Assembly (NCBI RefSeq): GCF_947507565.1
Contig: NC_089183.1
Location: 1,612,001-1,676,000 of the forward strand
Direction: 5' to 3'
DNA from: Oscarella lobularis
Lineage: Eukaryota; Porifera; Homoscleromorpha; Homosclerophorida; Oscarellidae
DNA length: 64,000 nucleotides
The notes beneath the pieces were generated by a model. The model was given only the letters and a program-made list of their open reading frames with translations, was not told where the DNA came from and searched no databases. This document shows positions 43,442-53,611 of the stretch, piece by piece. The position numbers and the translations under genes are program-made. Each line of letters opens with the position of its first letter. Position 1 is the stretch's first letter.

Positions 43442-44824
43442 TCAAGCCTGTTTGGCCGAAGCCGCCTGCGTCTTCGAACGCTTGCTCTTCGGAGCCGCTG
43501 AAGTGACCGTTTCTTTTTCCTTCTCCTTCTCCGAGAAGTCGAGAGCGCGACGGGCCGGCGGTCTGATAGTAGTCGGCTGTTGCTGAGGACGCGGCGGAGG
43601 CGGCGGCGGCGGCGGCGGCGGCGGCTGTGAAAGTCCTTGGGTTGCGGCGCTGGCGACGTCTGATGGTCGAAAGACGTCTATGATGATCTTGTTATTGCTG
43701 TAGGAAACATCAAATTTCCCAGCGTTGAAGATGTCTTCCTCTTCGATCGAGCGGACGGGAGAGTTGGCGATGATTTCAAGTGCGGCAGAATTGGCGCGAA
43801 GTTCGACGCGCGGATGGGTGTCGTTTTGGAGAATGAGTAGCGCCGTTGCCTCACGAGGGCAATCTGCAATGCGCGCTATGGTGCCGCAATTGGCGCAGCG
43901 AGCGTAGGGGCGAGGAGGTTCGACGGGAGTCGCTTTGCCTCGGGTGCAGCGGCAACAGGCGTGATACGATTCAAATTCTGCGATTCCGAGAACGGAGACA
44001 TTTCTGAGAAAGGTGGGCTGTGGGGACAGGACCACGTCCAGAACGGCGACGTCTTCAAGGTCGTCGATGGGGATGATTGGCCTTCCGTTCAATGGGGTGA
44101 AGAGGGAGTATTCTCCGGATTCGTATTTAACGGAGAAGCGGAAGTCGTAGGAGGTGCCGATGACGACATTCTCGGCGTCGCTTCCCCAGAGTTTAACGAC
44201 AGTTGCTTCGGTTCGGTCGCTGACGCCGGCACTGCGAACGTGAGAAGAGGTGCGGCCGAAGGAAACCTGAAGTGGAGCGAGATCGACGACTTTGGCGTAG
44301 ATGTCAACCATTTGGCCTGGAATCTGATCTGGAACTTCGTGGAGTTTAATGCGTCGCGGTTCGTCTGGATTGGCTTCGAGATGACTGGAGACGCGAATTT
44401 TTTTCGGGGACTTCATCGAGGTATTTTCGTTGCTAACGACGACTTCCATAGAACTGCCATTTTGACGTCTTTGAATCAGGATGTTGCGAAAGAAAAGAGG
44501 GGCATCGGCGCGCGCGTAATTCTGGAAAAGGGCGTGCTTGTTCGCCGAAAAGCAGACAAATCTGATACGCCCAGATTCGTCCGCGAACCATCCGTCGAAC
44601 CAGCGCAAGTGCGCTTTGTGCTTGATGTCCGAAAGAATGTCGATCTTCGCGTGGAAGTTGGCGCGGTACTCTAGAAAAAGTTACTGGCCTATGAAATTAA
44701 GGTGCGATCGAGTCCGCGTACTGATGATAGAGTAATAGACGTCGGCAATGCGGTCGAAGGTGACCGACTCCTTCTCTTGAAGTGCGACGTTCGGTGAATT
44801 GCGCGTCGCTGAAAATTGGCTCAT
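43442..44824 (-). CDS. Helitron A RPA-like single-strand DNA-binding protein (443 aa)
   Basis: Exon 1 (44824-44722) starts MSQFSATRNSPNVALQEKES and ends in YYSII. A 51-bp intron (44721-44671, GTACGC...TTCTAG) follows. Exon 2 (44670-43442) reads YRANFHAKIDILSDIKH, then FADESGRIRFVCFSANKHAL, GQMVDIYAKVVDLAPLQVSF and ATVVKLWGSDAENVVIGTSY. A zinc-binding pair CCRCTRG...CANCGT follows. Two OB folds and the RPA70 C-type zinc domain are the likely modules. A poly-Pro run of 11 and a Lys-rich end close the protein. It lies 3' of the Rep gene on the same strand. The role, ssDNA coating during transposition, is inferred from RPA-like proteins of other Helitrons. The gene appears intact. Confidence 0.88.
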
Positions 44825-45528
44825 CTTCAGAGAAAGAATCGATTGGCATTAGAGCGAAAGAGGTAAAGAGAGCGATAGAAGATCGAGGATAAACAAAGGA
44901 TTTCGTGGAAGCGTAGGATTCGGTCTTGGCTCGATGAGTACGCGTTTACGTAGAGACGTGGTGATCGGAGAGCGAGTAATAATTACCGTAAAGCGGAAAA
45001 ACACAGGAGAGAGAAGTCGTAGAGATGTCGTTCGAGAATGGTAAACAAAGGAACAATGGAATGCGCTGGTGCGCGGAAGCTAGTTGGTATCATAAAAGGT
45101 GTAAAACGGCGCGGTATACGTGCGCATATGGGTTTGTTTGAGTGAAGAACGATCGAAACACGTTTCGGTTGAGAGAACGGAGTCGTAGAGGGTGGTTTTC
45201 AAGCGATTGCGAGAGCTGGAGTGAACATTACGTCATTCATGAGCGGTAATTGAATTATGCTTGCGCGTCACGTGTTGGCATTACCAATACTGGCAAGGGG
45301 AGGATTGAAAATGTCGGCAGCGCGTCTTTTTCTCCGCAGAAGCGAAAGAAGTGTTCGGTCTGAAAATCTGTTAAATCGGTTTAGCGAGGTTTGACGCGGT
45401 TTATCGAGGTTAGATCGGAAATCTTGAAGTAGCTACTATAGGTATATATATTGGCGTGATAAACATACCAATGTGAATTAGGTCAAATTCGGGAAGGAAA
45501 TGCGCTGCACGTCGAAGTAGGGAGGTAT

Positions 45529-48500
45529 TTATAGTACCTCACGGTACACCACGTTCGCCGTTTTGGGAGATTCGGAAAAAACGTAAAGATTGTTTGGAGA
45601 GCTGACTCGCGAACAGGCGACGTAAAATTGACCGTGGGCGAAGCATTTCGTAGAGAGACATAGGCCTACCGTTTTCAGTGTTTGTCCTTGCGACTTGTTA
45701 ATGGTCATGGCGAAGGAGAGTCTAACCGGGAACTGCAGACGCTTAAAAGAAACAGTGGAATCGGAGGGAATGAGCGGAATGCGAGGCACGAAGACGCTCT
45801 CTCCCGCGTATCGTCCAGTGCACAAGGTGGCCTCTATTACGTTGGGGCACAGTCGAGTGACGGTCAATTTTGTACCGTTACAGAGTCTAGGGGCGTCGAT
45901 GTTGCGAAGGAGCATTATGGGCGCGCCGACTTTGAGTCGTAACGTGTGCGACGGTAGACCTGGGGGATTGAGCGAATTGAGAACCTCCGTGGGATAGTTG
46001 ACAGCGTCGTCCGGCTCTAACGTCGTGTCAACGGCTAGATAGATTTTTTCGTCTTCCGGTATGAGTTGGAGCATTGCCTCGTTAAGTTCTGTTACCTTGT
46101 CGTTTTTCGGGGCTAGTATAGCTCTTTCGCCAAGCCAAGCAATATCTTTGTATCTTTCGGCGAGTTGGGGAAAAACGGATTCCAAGAGTTCATCGGTGGA
46201 TTGGACAACGGTTCCACACGGAACGGCGATGAGCCCGTCTTGTGGATCGGGAGCGATTTCGCCGTTACCGATTTGCATGAGGAGGTCTGCGTACGCGCCG
46301 GATTGAGCGTCGCCGAATAGGTGGGCTCTCATGTTCGTTGTCAAACGGAGCGTCTGCACTTTGGGCCAAAGAGAACGGGAATATTTGAGGCAGGCTGCAA
46401 TCTCGTCGGCTTTCGTGCCTTTTGGTATGATTGGCAAAGTTTGCCTAAAATCTCCTGCGAGTATGAGTGGCAAGCCTCCCATGAGGGCGTCGTTTTCGCG
46501 AATATCGCGTAGACTTCGGTCCAGTGCTTCGAGAGCCTTCTTGTTTGCCATAGTGCACTCGTCCCAAATGATTACTTTGGCCAAGCGGAGAAGCCTCGAT
46601 CGTGCGGTGTTCTTTTGAATGCTGAGGGTCGGACGGTCGTAACGACAGATGTTGAGCGGTAGCTTAAAAACGGAATGAGCCGTTTTGCCGCCAGTTAAAA
46701 GTGTCGCGGCGATGCCGGAGGAAGCGACTGCGAGACCTATTTCGCCTTGCGATCGAATTTTATCGATAAAAACGTTGAGAAGAAAGGTCTTTCCCGTTCC
46801 TCCAGGAGCGTCGAGAAAAATGATGGCGTTGCTCGCACCTCGGGCGACGTAGTCCAGCAATTCTCCGTAAACGCGTGTTTGCTCTGGCGTAAGAGACCGT
46901 TCGTTTGTTGCGAGTCGTTCGTGCATCTCCGGCGTGTTATACGAATATTCAGCGGCAATATCTCGAGGAAAGTCGTCGCTTTGCTCTTCCGAGCGGTCGG
47001 GGGTGGCTAAACCATACTCGCTAAGCGGCTTTCCGCCAGGAAAAGAGAGTAATTTGTTTTCGATGTACGTCAAAGCTCGATTGAAAATTGCGTCTGTATA
47101 GGACAACGTTTCGTCGTTTGCGCGTCGGCGAAGTGTGCGAAGGTAATCTTGCGCCATCGCTTCTTTGTGCCGTTCCCAAAGATCCGGAGGATCGGAAATT
47201 TCGCACATGTGCAGCATTATGGCGAACATGTCGCGAATTTTGTGCGGGCGATCGGTAACCGTTGCCTCCGTGAGTGCGAGGTGCCAGTGGCGATCGTCGG
47301 TCAAGAGGCCGCGTTCTCTGCAAGCTTCGGCATACGTGTCAAAAACGGCACCGTCTACTGTTCGTAAGTCGGCGAAACAGGTAGGCCCTCGAACGTGCAA
47401 CAATAGAAGTCGTAGGAGATAGCATTCCGTGTCCCGAGGATGTACGGTGTAAATGCGTCCTAGAGTTGTCGACTTCTTGATGCCTGGAGTATGCGGCAGA
47501 GATTGACCCTGCTTTCTCCTCATCCACTTTTTGTTCTCCCACCTAAAGTATCGCGGAACGTCGACGTAGAGAAGGGTCTTAGCAAAATTGTCCGCGGCGC
47601 AGAGCTCGAAGAAGCCGGTAAGTGTCGTGGCAGGAGGTTGTTGTGCGAGGTTTTCGGCATTTCGAACGTTGAACAACGTTCGTTGACCGTTTTCCAAGTG
47701 CACTTGGAGTTGTTCGGCGGCCGGGAAGTGATCGTGAATGGGAAATTTCAAGATGCGCCATACGCCTTCGTTCGTGCTAAGATATCTCGCTATTTGGTAT
47801 CGTGTGATTTCGTCGTTTCGGTGCCGATTCGCCAAGCCGACGACGGCCCTGTCCTTTCCTTTGTTTAGGTAGGCCATGAGATATTTCAGTGCGCAAATGG
47901 ACCGACAGTATTCGACGTTAACGTGAGCGTCGAATGTGCGAGATAGAAATGGACTGTACGGAACGACCCACCGGTTGTCGATGTGGAATCTGCCTAAGGT
48001 CGTTTCTATGCCGCCGTCTTCCGGAGAACGACGCCTGTATAAGGGGTAACCGTTGAGAGAAGTCACTGTCTCGCGCAGGAATTGCCTGGGGTAATGCTTC
48101 GTGCACTGCCCGTCCTTCATGCAAGGAGATCTGCGATTTAGTTGGCCGCACGGTCCGTGAATCATGTGTTTCGTTATCGTGGCAAAAAGTGTCGGGTCTT
48201 CGTTCGGGTCGGGGAGTTCGGCGCTTATAATGCTGTCTATCTGTTCGGGTCGAATTTTCTCTACCATCCACGAGAGAAAGTGAACGTGGGGTAGGCCACG
48301 TTTCTGCCACTCGATCGTGTAAACGTGACAGCGTTTAATACCGTATATGTTCTGCGTATCGACGAGATACATGAACCTTTGGACTTTGAGCCTGAAAACT
48401 CGGGCTACGAGATCGTGTCTATCTATGGGCGTCTGTCCGGGCAGAAGTTCGTTGGTAATTTCTGGCCAATTGGAATTGCACGTCATCGTAATAAAGAGAT

Positions 48501-50769
48501 CGGGCGCTCCGTGGTGCTTGACGTACGTCATTGCGTCCTGGCACTTTTCGTGCATGTATCGAGGGCCGCCCGTGAACGATGAAGGAAGAACGACCAACTG
48601 ACCAACGTTGCTTGGGTCGCCGTCGGCTTCCACTGCATCTCGCAAAGTAGTGTAAGAGGCCGCGCGCAGATCATCCTGGTGGTGGCGCATGTGGTTTAGT
48701 CTGTCGGTTTCGATTTTGGCAAACACGTCGACAATGAACTGATGAGACAGTTTGCCGGCGCGAAGTAGAGTGTTAAAGTCGCCGTCTCGCTGCATTAACC
48801 GAAATGCGTAAAATTGCAGCATAGTCATCTTTTTTGTGGTTATTACGTTTGTTTGCGGATTTTTTTGACGGCGAGATAAGTGATAGCCGTCTTCGCCCAA
48901 TGGAAAAAGAAGCGGATATTGCAGAGAATCGTAGGATCTGTGAACTTCGTGAATACGCATAATTCTGTCATCTTTGTCAGAAAGAACGATGTCGCGGTAT
49001 CCTTCTTGTCCCTCGGGCACGAGAGCGGCGACGTCGTGGCCGGATGGCGCATTGAACGTCCGTTCGTGTTCGCCTCGGGGAACTCTGTCTTCACGTAAGA
49101 CGACGCGGTATTCGGGCATCGTTGGCGTTCGTTGCTCGAGTGCAGTTTTAAAAACACGCACGTGCTCGTTGTTTTCCTGAAGCATGTCTTGAAGACGAAG
49201 GATTGTCTCCCTATTTAACTGCGATTCGCGGTCGATTTGCCACGAAAGTCTGGCGTCGGCTTGTTGTCCGCGATCGTCTATGAAGTAAATCTGAACAAAC
49301 TGGGGTTGCTGCTCGGCCGCCGGTGTGAGGGGTCCGATGTTGTGATAAATTTGTCCTTGGACTTTGAAGGTCGGCATGAATCCAGGTTCGACGAGGGTGT
49401 GCGCTTGAAATGATGTCATTACGAAGCACGAATTGTATTTGCGAATGTTTTCTCGGAATTCTTTGGCGAGCGACGTGTTCTCCGTTAGAAGAGCGCGTAG
49501 CGGTTCGGGAGGATTGCCGAGCAACGGAACGTCGACTTTGCCTTTGGCGCAACACATTCCCGGAGGTTCGGTTGGCCATTTCTTAGCGTTGCAGTGCCGG
49601 CACTTAGCGGACATTGAACCTATTCGTCCGCCGTCGTACAAATCATGCGGGTTGTAACGAAATGCGGGGTAATTTGGAAGCGGGAGCGGTACTTCGTGAA
49701 TTTCTTCGGGCTGGTTTTCCTCGATCGTTGGAGGAGGCTCATGGGCTCGCGGGCCGTCCCGATCGATGTCCAAGGTATTAGGCGAGTCCTCGGAAACGCG
49801 ATTTGCGGTGTCAGATGTACCAGCGAAAAGGGTTGCTGAGATGTCTGTATTGGTCGCCTGAGCAGGTGCAGGTACACTGTGGGCTTGGGTGTGCAAACGA
49901 GGAGCTTCGCTATTGGCGTGGGAAGGTATGGGCGTTCTCGTATTATTACTCTGCGATATGTCTTCAGGAAGCGCCTGTGTGGAAGTCGCGACAGATCTTG
50001 GAAAAGAAACGGTCGAGGACGCAGAAGAGGACGTAACTTGAGGACGGACAGAAACAGTGGTGCTGGACGCGAAACTACGAACTAATACGGAAAAGGAAGG
50101 AAAAGGCAAAGTATGGGCTGTGGCGTTTGTTAGAGCTTCGCTACTGGCGTGGGAAAGTATGGGCGCGCTCGCATTATTACTCTGCGATATGTCTACAGAA
50201 GGCGGCCGCACGGAAGTCGCGACAGATCTTGTTGCAAAAGAAATGGTCGAGGACGCAGAAGAGGACGTAACGTGAGGACGGACAGAAACAGTGGTGCTGG
50301 ACGCCAAACTGCGAAGTGTTACGGAAGGAGAAGGAAAAGGGAAACTACGGGATGCGGCGTTCGTAAGGACGGACGATTCTCGATTTTCGGAACTTCGCTG
50401 GGTTGAACGGCGGGAACGTTGTGAGTGCGAAGGATTGGCGATGATCGGTAACAAACGGTTTCTGCGCAACCGCGAAGAAGAAAAATGATAAGAGTGGTCG
50501 GGAAAAACGAAGGGGAGAATTTCTGAAGTGGTTGAAGAGGAGGAGGGTAAGTGGGAAGAATAGGAATGCTCGAAAGAAACGGCTTCTTCGCGAGGCTCTA
50601 AATTGGACGAAGGGGCGGGGTGGGAAGAATAGGAATGCTCCAAAGAAATGGATTCTTCGTGAGGCGCGACGTCGGAATCGGCGTCTTCGTCCGACGTCTC
50701 CATCCGCGTTCTTTTGGGCGACGCAGGTGCGCCGCTTTCACTGCGACTGCGTTTTTCCTTTCTGGGCAT
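45529..50769 (-). CDS. Helitron A Rep-helicase (1,746 aa), uninterrupted
   Basis: I chose the ATG at 50769 (MPRKEKRSRSESGAP) because Helitron E starts with the same MPRK context; an in-frame ATG at 50862 would add 31 residues. Order: Ser-rich N-terminus with internal duplications (to about residue 370); Cys/His cluster CRHCNAKKW near 393; Helitron_like_N (MLQFYAFRLMQRDG). The HUH motif GLPHVHFLSW is at about 828 and the two catalytic tyrosines are in KYLMAYLNKGKD at about 963 and 967. The PIF1-type helicase has Walker A APGGTGKT at about 1323, Walker B IIWDECTM, GDFRQTLPIIP, MTINKSQGQTLKTVG and VACSRVSSPNNLYV. Rep nicks and joins single strands, and the helicase unwinds 5' to 3'. No OTU or extra endonuclease domain is present, so this is a canonical Helitron rather than a Helentron. 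Confidence 0.96.
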   Translation of the reverse strand: MPRKEKRSRSESGAPASPKRTRMETSDEDADSDVAPHEESISLEHSYSSHPAPSSNLEPREEAVSFEHSYSSHLPSSSSTTSEILPFVFPDHSYHFSSSRLRRNRLLPIIANPSHSQRSRRSTQRSSENRESSVLTNAASRSFPFPSPSVTLRSLASSTTVSVRPHVTSSSASSTISFATRSVATSVRPPSVDISQSNNASAPILSHASSEALTNATAHTLPFPSFSVLVRSFASSTTVSVRPQVTSSSASSTVSFPRSVATSTQALPEDISQSNNTRTPIPSHANSEAPRLHTQAHSVPAPAQATNTDISATLFAGTSDTANRVSEDSPNTLDIDRDGPRAHEPPPTIEENQPEEIHEVPLPLPNYPAFRYNPHDLYDGGRIGSMSAKCRHCNAKKWPTEPPGMCCAKGKVDVPLLGNPPEPLRALLTENTSLAKEFRENIRKYNSCFVMTSFQAHTLVEPGFMPTFKVQGQIYHNIGPLTPAAEQQPQFVQIYFIDDRGQQADARLSWQIDRESQLNRETILRLQDMLQENNEHVRVFKTALEQRTPTMPEYRVVLREDRVPRGEHERTFNAPSGHDVAALVPEGQEGYRDIVLSDKDDRIMRIHEVHRSYDSLQYPLLFPLGEDGYHLSRRQKNPQTNVITTKKMTMLQFYAFRLMQRDGDFNTLLRAGKLSHQFIVDVFAKIETDRLNHMRHHQDDLRAASYTTLRDAVEADGDPSNVGQLVVLPSSFTGGPRYMHEKCQDAMTYVKHHGAPDLFITMTCNSNWPEITNELLPGQTPIDRHDLVARVFRLKVQRFMYLVDTQNIYGIKRCHVYTIEWQKRGLPHVHFLSWMVEKIRPEQIDSIISAELPDPNEDPTLFATITKHMIHGPCGQLNRRSPCMKDGQCTKHYPRQFLRETVTSLNGYPLYRRRSPEDGGIETTLGRFHIDNRWVVPYSPFLSRTFDAHVNVEYCRSICALKYLMAYLNKGKDRAVVGLANRHRNDEITRYQIARYLSTNEGVWRILKFPIHDHFPAAEQLQVHLENGQRTLFNVRNAENLAQQPPATTLTGFFELCAADNFAKTLLYVDVPRYFRWENKKWMRRKQGQSLPHTPGIKKSTTLGRIYTVHPRDTECYLLRLLLLHVRGPTCFADLRTVDGAVFDTYAEACRERGLLTDDRHWHLALTEATVTDRPHKIRDMFAIMLHMCEISDPPDLWERHKEAMAQDYLRTLRRRANDETLSYTDAIFNRALTYIENKLLSFPGGKPLSEYGLATPDRSEEQSDDFPRDIAAEYSYNTPEMHERLATNERSLTPEQTRVYGELLDYVARGASNAIIFLDAPGGTGKTFLLNVFIDKIRSQGEIGLAVASSGIAATLLTGGKTAHSVFKLPLNICRYDRPTLSIQKNTARSRLLRLAKVIIWDECTMANKKALEALDRSLRDIRENDALMGGLPLILAGDFRQTLPIIPKGTKADEIAACLKYSRSLWPKVQTLRLTTNMRAHLFGDAQSGAYADLLMQIGNGEIAPDPQDGLIAVPCGTVVQSTDELLESVFPQLAERYKDIAWLGERAILAPKNDKVTELNEAMLQLIPEDEKIYLAVDTTLEPDDAVNYPTEVLNSLNPPGLPSHTLRLKVGAPIMLLRNIDAPRLCNGTKLTVTRLCPNVIEATLCTGRYAGESVFVPRIPLIPSDSTVSFKRLQFPVRLSFAMTINKSQGQTLKTVGLCLSTKCFAHGQFYVACSRVSSPNNLYVFSESPKTANVVYREVL

Positions 50770-51678
50770 TCTGAAAAGAAAACGAAACGACATTAGAACG
50801 CTCCGATTTTCAAAAGAGCGCGAACGTGAAAAAAGCGGCGACGAATTGAGCAACGAAATCAAGCAGAGAAGCGACGCCGAGAGATCGAATTACGTGCGCG
50901 TGACTTCGTTCGGGAACGGCGAGGAGGGCAATTCGACGAAAGCGACGACGAATCGACCGAAAAGACGTCAAGGGTGAGGCGCGAATTCGCCAAAGAGGCA
51001 CAGATAACGGAAAATGGCACCGCGGCACGCAAGTAATCGCGATCTGAGAGACAAAGGAAATGAGAATGGCGAAGAACGGAACGAAAAACTCACGATCGGC
51101 GCTAGAAACGAAGCGCGAGAAAGCGACGGCGACGAAAGAGGCGAAAAAGCCGCGAGATCCAGCCGAGCAGCAAGCGAGATCGCGGAGGAGGAGGTCGCTT
51201 GTCAGGTGACGCGGCGTACGTCACCGATGACGTCTGAACGAGGTGCCCCGAAAGGGGCCTCGACGCCGGTCGAAAGCGGAAGGGTGTTCGGGAAGACGTA
51301 AAAAAGCGACCGAGTCGTCGAGAAAGCCGGAAAAAGGCCTTTCGAAATCGATCGATAATCGAGACGGCTCGAAAACGCCGCCTTCCGAGCCGTTTCGGGC
51401 GAAAGCAAACGGTCGAACGGCTTCGCGGCGACGAAAGATCGTCGCGAGGCGTTCGAACGGAGCCGGACGACGCGCGGTTCGCGAGAAACGGGCGTCATTC
51501 GACCTCTTCCGAAAGGGGCCCCGACGCGAAATGAGCGCGCCAGGTTATCTACATTCTTCCGAAGAGCGCGCCGAGCGAGCGAAGAGCGTCGTCCGCCGCT
51601 CGGCTCCGGAGATATCGGGGATTTCGACGGGCGCGGCCATCTTGGCCAAGATGGCGCACTCGCTTTTAGTGGTGTAGA
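50770..51678 (-). other. Helitron A 5' leader
   Basis: GC-rich sequence with many TTCGAA/TCGAAA motifs. From 51250 to 51678 it is shared with Helitron B (42775-43201) and in part with E (6380-6800). GCGGCCATCTTGGCCAAGATGGCGC at the 5' end contains the inverted repeat CATCTTGGCCAAGATG. The transcription start for the Rep gene probably lies here. Open frames on both strands are compositional. Confidence 0.7.
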
Positions 51679-53611
51679 TGTACTTCTAGCCCTTGCTGAC
51701 GAGCTGACTCCTCTATTCCGAAGTATTTTCCCTGACAGTGATATAGCCAAGAAATTCTCCTCCAGACGTACAAAAACCGCTTGCATAATCAACGAAGCAG
51801 TCGCTCCCTTTCATCACCAACATGTGATTCAACTGATGCATAGTAATCCATTTTCTATACTCATTGATGGATCGTCAGACACGGGCATTGAGAAGATGAA
51901 TCCCATCACTGTCCGCATTTTTGACAAATCCGTGCAAGTCAATTTTCTGGATATGTGCATGGCGTCGTTATGCACGGCAGAAGGGCTCTTTTCTGCCATG
52001 GAGGAGGTCTTCGCAAAAAATAGCTTGTCTTGGGGAAACTGCGTGGGATTGGGAGTTGATAACACATCTGTTAATGTGGGAATTCGAAATGCAATTAAAT
52101 CCAGGGTACTACAGAAAAACCCAGCAACGTACGTGATGGGGTGTCCCTGCCATATCGTTCACAATACCGCTGGAAAAGCTGCAAATGCCTTCGAGAAGGT
52201 TGGTTCAGCGTTCATTGCTTTCTTTACATGATAACCGTAAATTTCAGGTGTCCGGTTTCAGCGTTGAAGATCTTGTCATTGATGTATTCTTCTGGTTCGA
52301 CAAAAGCACCAAAAGAAAAGCGGCTCTGGCTGAGTATTGCAGTTTCTGCGATGCAGATTACCGACAAATTGTCAAGCACGTCAGCACCAGGTGGTTGAGC
52401 TTGGAGAAGGCGGTCTCTCGTCTTTTGCAGCAGCATGCGGCTTTGAAGAGCTACTTTGCTTCAGAGGGTGAATTATTCGCTTATTCTGATAAATTCCTTT
52501 ATAATTCACCTCTCAGGTGTCAACCACGCTCGCTTTTCGCGTCTAAAAACCGCCTACAGAAAACCGATGACGGAGATTTATTTAATGTTTTATCAGGCAG
52601 CCCTTCAAAGCTTCATGTCATTCAACCTTCTGCTCCAAAGGGAAGATCCCTTGCTGCCTTTCATCTTCAGGCAAATTATCAATTTCCTTACAAGAATGGC
52701 TGGAAAATTTCTCACCGTTGCTTCAATTAGAGCAGCAAAAGACAACATTTCATCCCTTCAGTTTGCAGACGTTGGCAGCCAAAAACCAGGTTGGCTTTAG
52801 ACAAATTTTAGGCTATCAACCTATCTATACTTTATTCAGACAAAGAACTCTTTGTCGGCTTCGCAACGAAAGGTCGAATTGCCGCTCTGCTACAAGATGG
52901 CGATATAACAGAGAACGACGTCAAAAAGTTCTACTCTAGCGCTCTGTTATTTTACACAACGGCGATGGAATACGCCCTGAAGCATCTCCCAATTTCAGAT
53001 CCTTTACTAAAAAACGCTACCTTTCTCGACTTCGGCTCCCGGGAAGGAGCAGAATTTACTCAACTCGAGTACTTCGTTAACAGGTATACTCTTATACAAT
53101 ACCTTTTTTGACTGTATTACATTGTTCCATTAGATTTGGAAATTTGCTGCCTTTCTCTGAAGCACGAGAACTGGACATGCTGCAGGACGAGTTTGTCAGT
53201 TACCAGCTCCTTTCACAGAACGATATTCCTGCCCGCGTATGGAAAGAAGCTTCCGTGTCAGCAACAGAAGAGGGAAGCAGTCCAAGATGGATAGACGTCA
53301 TCTGGCAGCACCTGTCTGAGAGAAAGGGGTGTGACGGCACTCACACGTTCCTGCGTCTTTCCCGCGTGGCAAAACTTGCACTGATACTACCGCACTCTAA
53401 TGCTGGAGAAGAGCGGGTGTTTTCAATGATAAGGAAAAACAAAACAGCCTACCGTCCAAGCCTGGATCCAAAAGGAACACTGTCAAGTATCATGAAAATA
53501 AAACTTGCCGACCTGCAGCCTGCTCACTCATTCCGTCCTCCTCCAGAACTTCTGCGTAAAGCCAAATCAGCTACATGGGAGTATAACAAGGCACACTCAA
53601 AGAAGAATTAA
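51679..53611 (+). pseudogene. hAT-like gene, 3' part (interrupted by the Helitron array)
   Basis: Exons 51679-52198, 52248-52467, 52517-52789, 52840-53083 and 53134-53611 are joined by introns of 49, 49, 50 and 50 bp with GT...AG borders and consistent phase. Motifs: MHSNPFSILIDGSSDTGIEK (first Asp), GVDNTSVNVGI (second Asp), CPCHIVHNTAGKAAN, STRWLSLEKAVSRLL (the Trp and Glu region), and the C-terminal dimerisation domain RLSRVAKLALILPHSNAGEE. No stop or frameshift is visible, so the only evident lesions of the gene are the array and perhaps the short unresolved gap at 34510-34568. The intact frame suggests a young transposon or a gene under selection before the insertion. Confidence 0.9.

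Larger units (their letters stand above)
43202..51678 (-). mobile_element. Helitron A: complete, apparently autonomous (8,477 bp)
   Basis: The 5' end on the minus strand is TCTACACCACTAAAAGCG at 51678, preceded by host A. The 3' end is hairpin ACCCGGGCGAAGCCGGGT (43229-43212), AATTAG, then CTAG (43205-43202), followed by T, the first base of Helitron B. Contents: a leader (51678-50770), an uninterrupted Rep-helicase gene, a 700-bp spacer, a spliced RPA-like gene and a short 3' region. All structural marks and genes expected of a canonical autonomous Helitron are present, so it may have moved recently. Confidence 0.95.

Noticed and set aside
45529-50769. Bacterial or phage origin suggested by the HUH Rep motif
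   Set aside because: The Rep is fused to a PIF1 helicase, has Helitron termini, and lies beside an intron-containing RPA gene, all typical of eukaryotic Helitrons.
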